24,575 nucleotides of DNA from JAVBPB01 sp031549965 (GTDB lineage Bacteria; Bacillota; Clostridia; Lachnospirales; Lachnospiraceae), in NCBI GenBank assembly GCA_031549965.1, contig JAVBPB010000046.1:1-24575 (forward strand), given 5' to 3'. This document shows positions 23,609-24,575 of this stretch, in pieces; the first letter of the stretch is position 1, and each line of letters opens with the position of its first letter. Made by a program: the position numbers and the translations under genes. The notes beneath the pieces are model-generated. The model had not been told where the DNA came from. It ran no database searches and saw only the letters and a program-made list of their open reading frames with translations.

Positions 23609-23950
23609 TCACTATTATATTTTGCATAACATTTTTTAGTTCTTCTATTTGTTCATCTAATATTGCATTGTCATTATGTGAAAATGAATATTTATTGACG
23701 CTTCTTTATTTGTAAATATTACTTGTGGTCTACTTTCCGATGGATATTTCAACATTGCTATTTCCTTGCTCATTTCTTTAAAATCTCTTGGTAATAGCAT
23801 TGTAAAGTTAAAATTAGATACCTGAATTTCCTTACATACGATTTCTTTTCTTCCTAATGGTATTCTCACTAAATCAGTTTCTATTTCATCATCATCATCT
23901 GACAAATTATTCATTAAATATATAAAATCTTCATCACCATATCGTTTCAT
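23586..23950 (-). pseudogene. 5' part of the same broken gene (97-codon frame plus middle segment)
   Basis: The ATG at 23950 (AAAAGGAT upstream) gives a 97-codon frame to the stop at 23657: MKRYGDEDFIYLMNN, an Asp/Glu run, then FTMLLPRDFKEMSKEIAMLK and YPSESRPQVIFTNKEASINI. The last six codons (FHIMTMQY region) look wrong. One base added at the T run near 23682 leads into a second frame, FSHNDNAILDEQIEELKNVM, which runs on to about 23590 and then needs another one-base change to enter the 3' part. The PRDFKEM-YPSESRPQ region looks like a conserved N-terminal domain. Three frames in about 1 kb mean that no full-length product can be made without recoding. Confidence 0.6.
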
Positions 23951-24388
23951 ATTATTATCCTTTTCTTTTTATATTTTTATCATTTTAATTGTTTAATTAT
24001 CTTTATCCATTTGCTATCATGCTACATAATACTAATAAGTGCTATTGAATCATCTATTATTGGTTAGCTTTTTCAATGAATGAAGTCAAAACAATAAATG
24101 ATATTATTTTCTAAATTAATATCATTTTATCAATAATATCCAATTTTATCCTATCACATTTGTTATAATTTGTCAATTATATATAAACAAATCCAAGTTT
24201 TACTATTAATTACCTAGAACATAAAATTTTGCAGAAATAAATTACTCAAAATTTGTCTTTAAAATATGATAAACCTACAATTTAATATAAAAAATTAATC
24301 AAACAACGATGAATATAGTGGCTGTAAATACTTTGTATTTATTGCAGTTTTTTTATATTATAGGAAATTGATCCCACACAGAGATTTC
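23951..24388. other. AT-rich intergenic stretch without a gene
   Basis: About 440 bp have no credible coding frame on either strand. The stretch holds a perfect 10-bp inverted repeat, AATGATATTA (24097-24106) and its complement at 24117-24126, separated by 10 bp, which could be an operator or a weak hairpin. At 24323-24355 there is a terminator-like hairpin on the + strand. The rest is A/T-rich without visible structure. Confidence 0.5.
24323..24355 (+). terminator. orphan terminator-like hairpin
   Basis: TAAATAC (24326-24332) pairs with GTATTTA (24336-24342) across a TTT loop. CTG and CAG pair outside a 3-base bulge, and seven Ts follow. No + strand gene precedes it, so it may be a relic of a lost gene or a chance structure. 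Confidence 0.4.
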
Positions 24389-24417
24389 TAAAATGAAAAA
24401 GCCCGCTAAAAGCGGGC
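24389..24417 (-). terminator. intrinsic terminator of the right-edge gene
   Basis: Read on the - strand, GCCCGC and GCGGGC (24417-24401) form a GC-rich stem with a TTTTA loop, followed by TTTTTCATTTT. It begins 18 bp after the stop codon of the partial gene at the right edge. Confidence 0.85.
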
Positions 24418-24435
24418 ATGGAAAACAGACGAACA

Positions 24436-24575
24436 CTATAAAATGTAAAAACCTTCCATAAATTCATCGTCATCAAGGTCATCATCCTCAGTAAGGAAGT
24501 AGTGCATATCGAGTAGGTCAGAATCCGTCATATTTCTAACCAGCTTAGCAGTCATTCCTTCAGGAGGATTATTGA
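24436..24575 (-). CDS. C-terminal end of an unidentified gene entering from the right edge
   Basis: The last 45 codons are visible and stop with TAG at 24438-24436. The text includes NNPPEGMTAKLVRNMTDSDL, then MHYFLTEDDDLDDDEF and a final GFYIL. It is strongly acidic near the end, with a short helical segment before that. The frame is open to the window edge and a good terminator follows, so it is a real gene end. I cannot name the protein from this much. Confidence 0.75.
   Translation of the reverse strand, partial: NNPPEGMTAKLVRNMTDSDLLDMHYFLTEDDDLDDDEFMEGFYIL

Noticed and set aside
23168..23715. Two + strand frames (23168-23398 and 23422-23715)
   Set aside because: They are shadows of the broken - strand gene, without ribosome binding sites and with Cys/His/Phe-rich nonsense composition.
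1..24575. CRISPR array, tRNA, rRNA or tandem repeat array
   Set aside because: No regularly spaced direct repeats, cloverleaf sequences or conserved rRNA blocks were seen on reading through either strand.

Overview
The window comes from a very AT-rich, low-GC Gram-positive anaerobe, most likely a member of the Clostridia (Lachnospiraceae or Clostridium-like). The evidence is the heavy A/T codon use, AGGAGG-type ribosome binding sites, sigma-A-like promoters, U-tailed terminators, and a housekeeping set (COG0116 RNA methylase, Amidase_3, RdgB, YfcE-type phosphoesterase) arranged as in Firmicutes. There is no rRNA, tRNA, CRISPR array or intact mobile element.

Region 1 (1-12123, + strand) is the most unusual part. 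Two giant genes stand in tandem: one of at least 933 codons, cut by the left edge, and one of 2867 codons. A 173-codon gene with a near-perfect ribosome binding site and its own possible promoter follows, then a strong terminator. The giants are rich in predicted beta-strand and have no visible export signal in the 2867-residue protein. That protein carries three LysM-like modules. The small protein shares a short motif with the first giant. I recall similar uncharacterised giant proteins (LysM-bearing, possibly DUF6603-like) from other bacteria, but cannot confirm this without a search. A large LuxR/MalT-type (LAL) ATP-binding regulator (12130-14649, - strand) faces the locus and is the natural candidate regulator. 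Together these four genes are the best candidate for an undescribed system here.

Region 2 (14716-16722) holds an HD-GYP cyclic-di-GMP phosphodiesterase-type gene on the - strand. It is bracketed by two different long imperfect palindromes of 130-146 bp that look like MITEs or structured RNAs. A free-standing gene for a 56-residue Asn/Ser/Lys-rich peptide with its own terminator follows.

Region 3 (16851-20355, + strand) is a compact four-gene operon read from a good sigma-A promoter. It encodes a THUMP-domain RNA methyltransferase, an N-acetylmuramoyl-L-alanine amidase with an N-terminal membrane anchor, an XTP/dITP pyrophosphatase, and a YfcE-type metallophosphoesterase. The genes are 4 bp apart or overlap.

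Region 4 (20356-24575, mostly - strand) is accessory and partly decayed. It has an insertion-sequence remnant, two distantly related surface proteins that share an Asp-rich 'DxDxDGxPEL' loop (one membrane-anchored, one lipoprotein), a frameshifted small gene, a gene broken across three reading frames, and the last 45 codons of a gene entering from the right edge. The intact 8.6-kb frame in region 1 argues that these frameshifts are real decay and not poor sequence quality.
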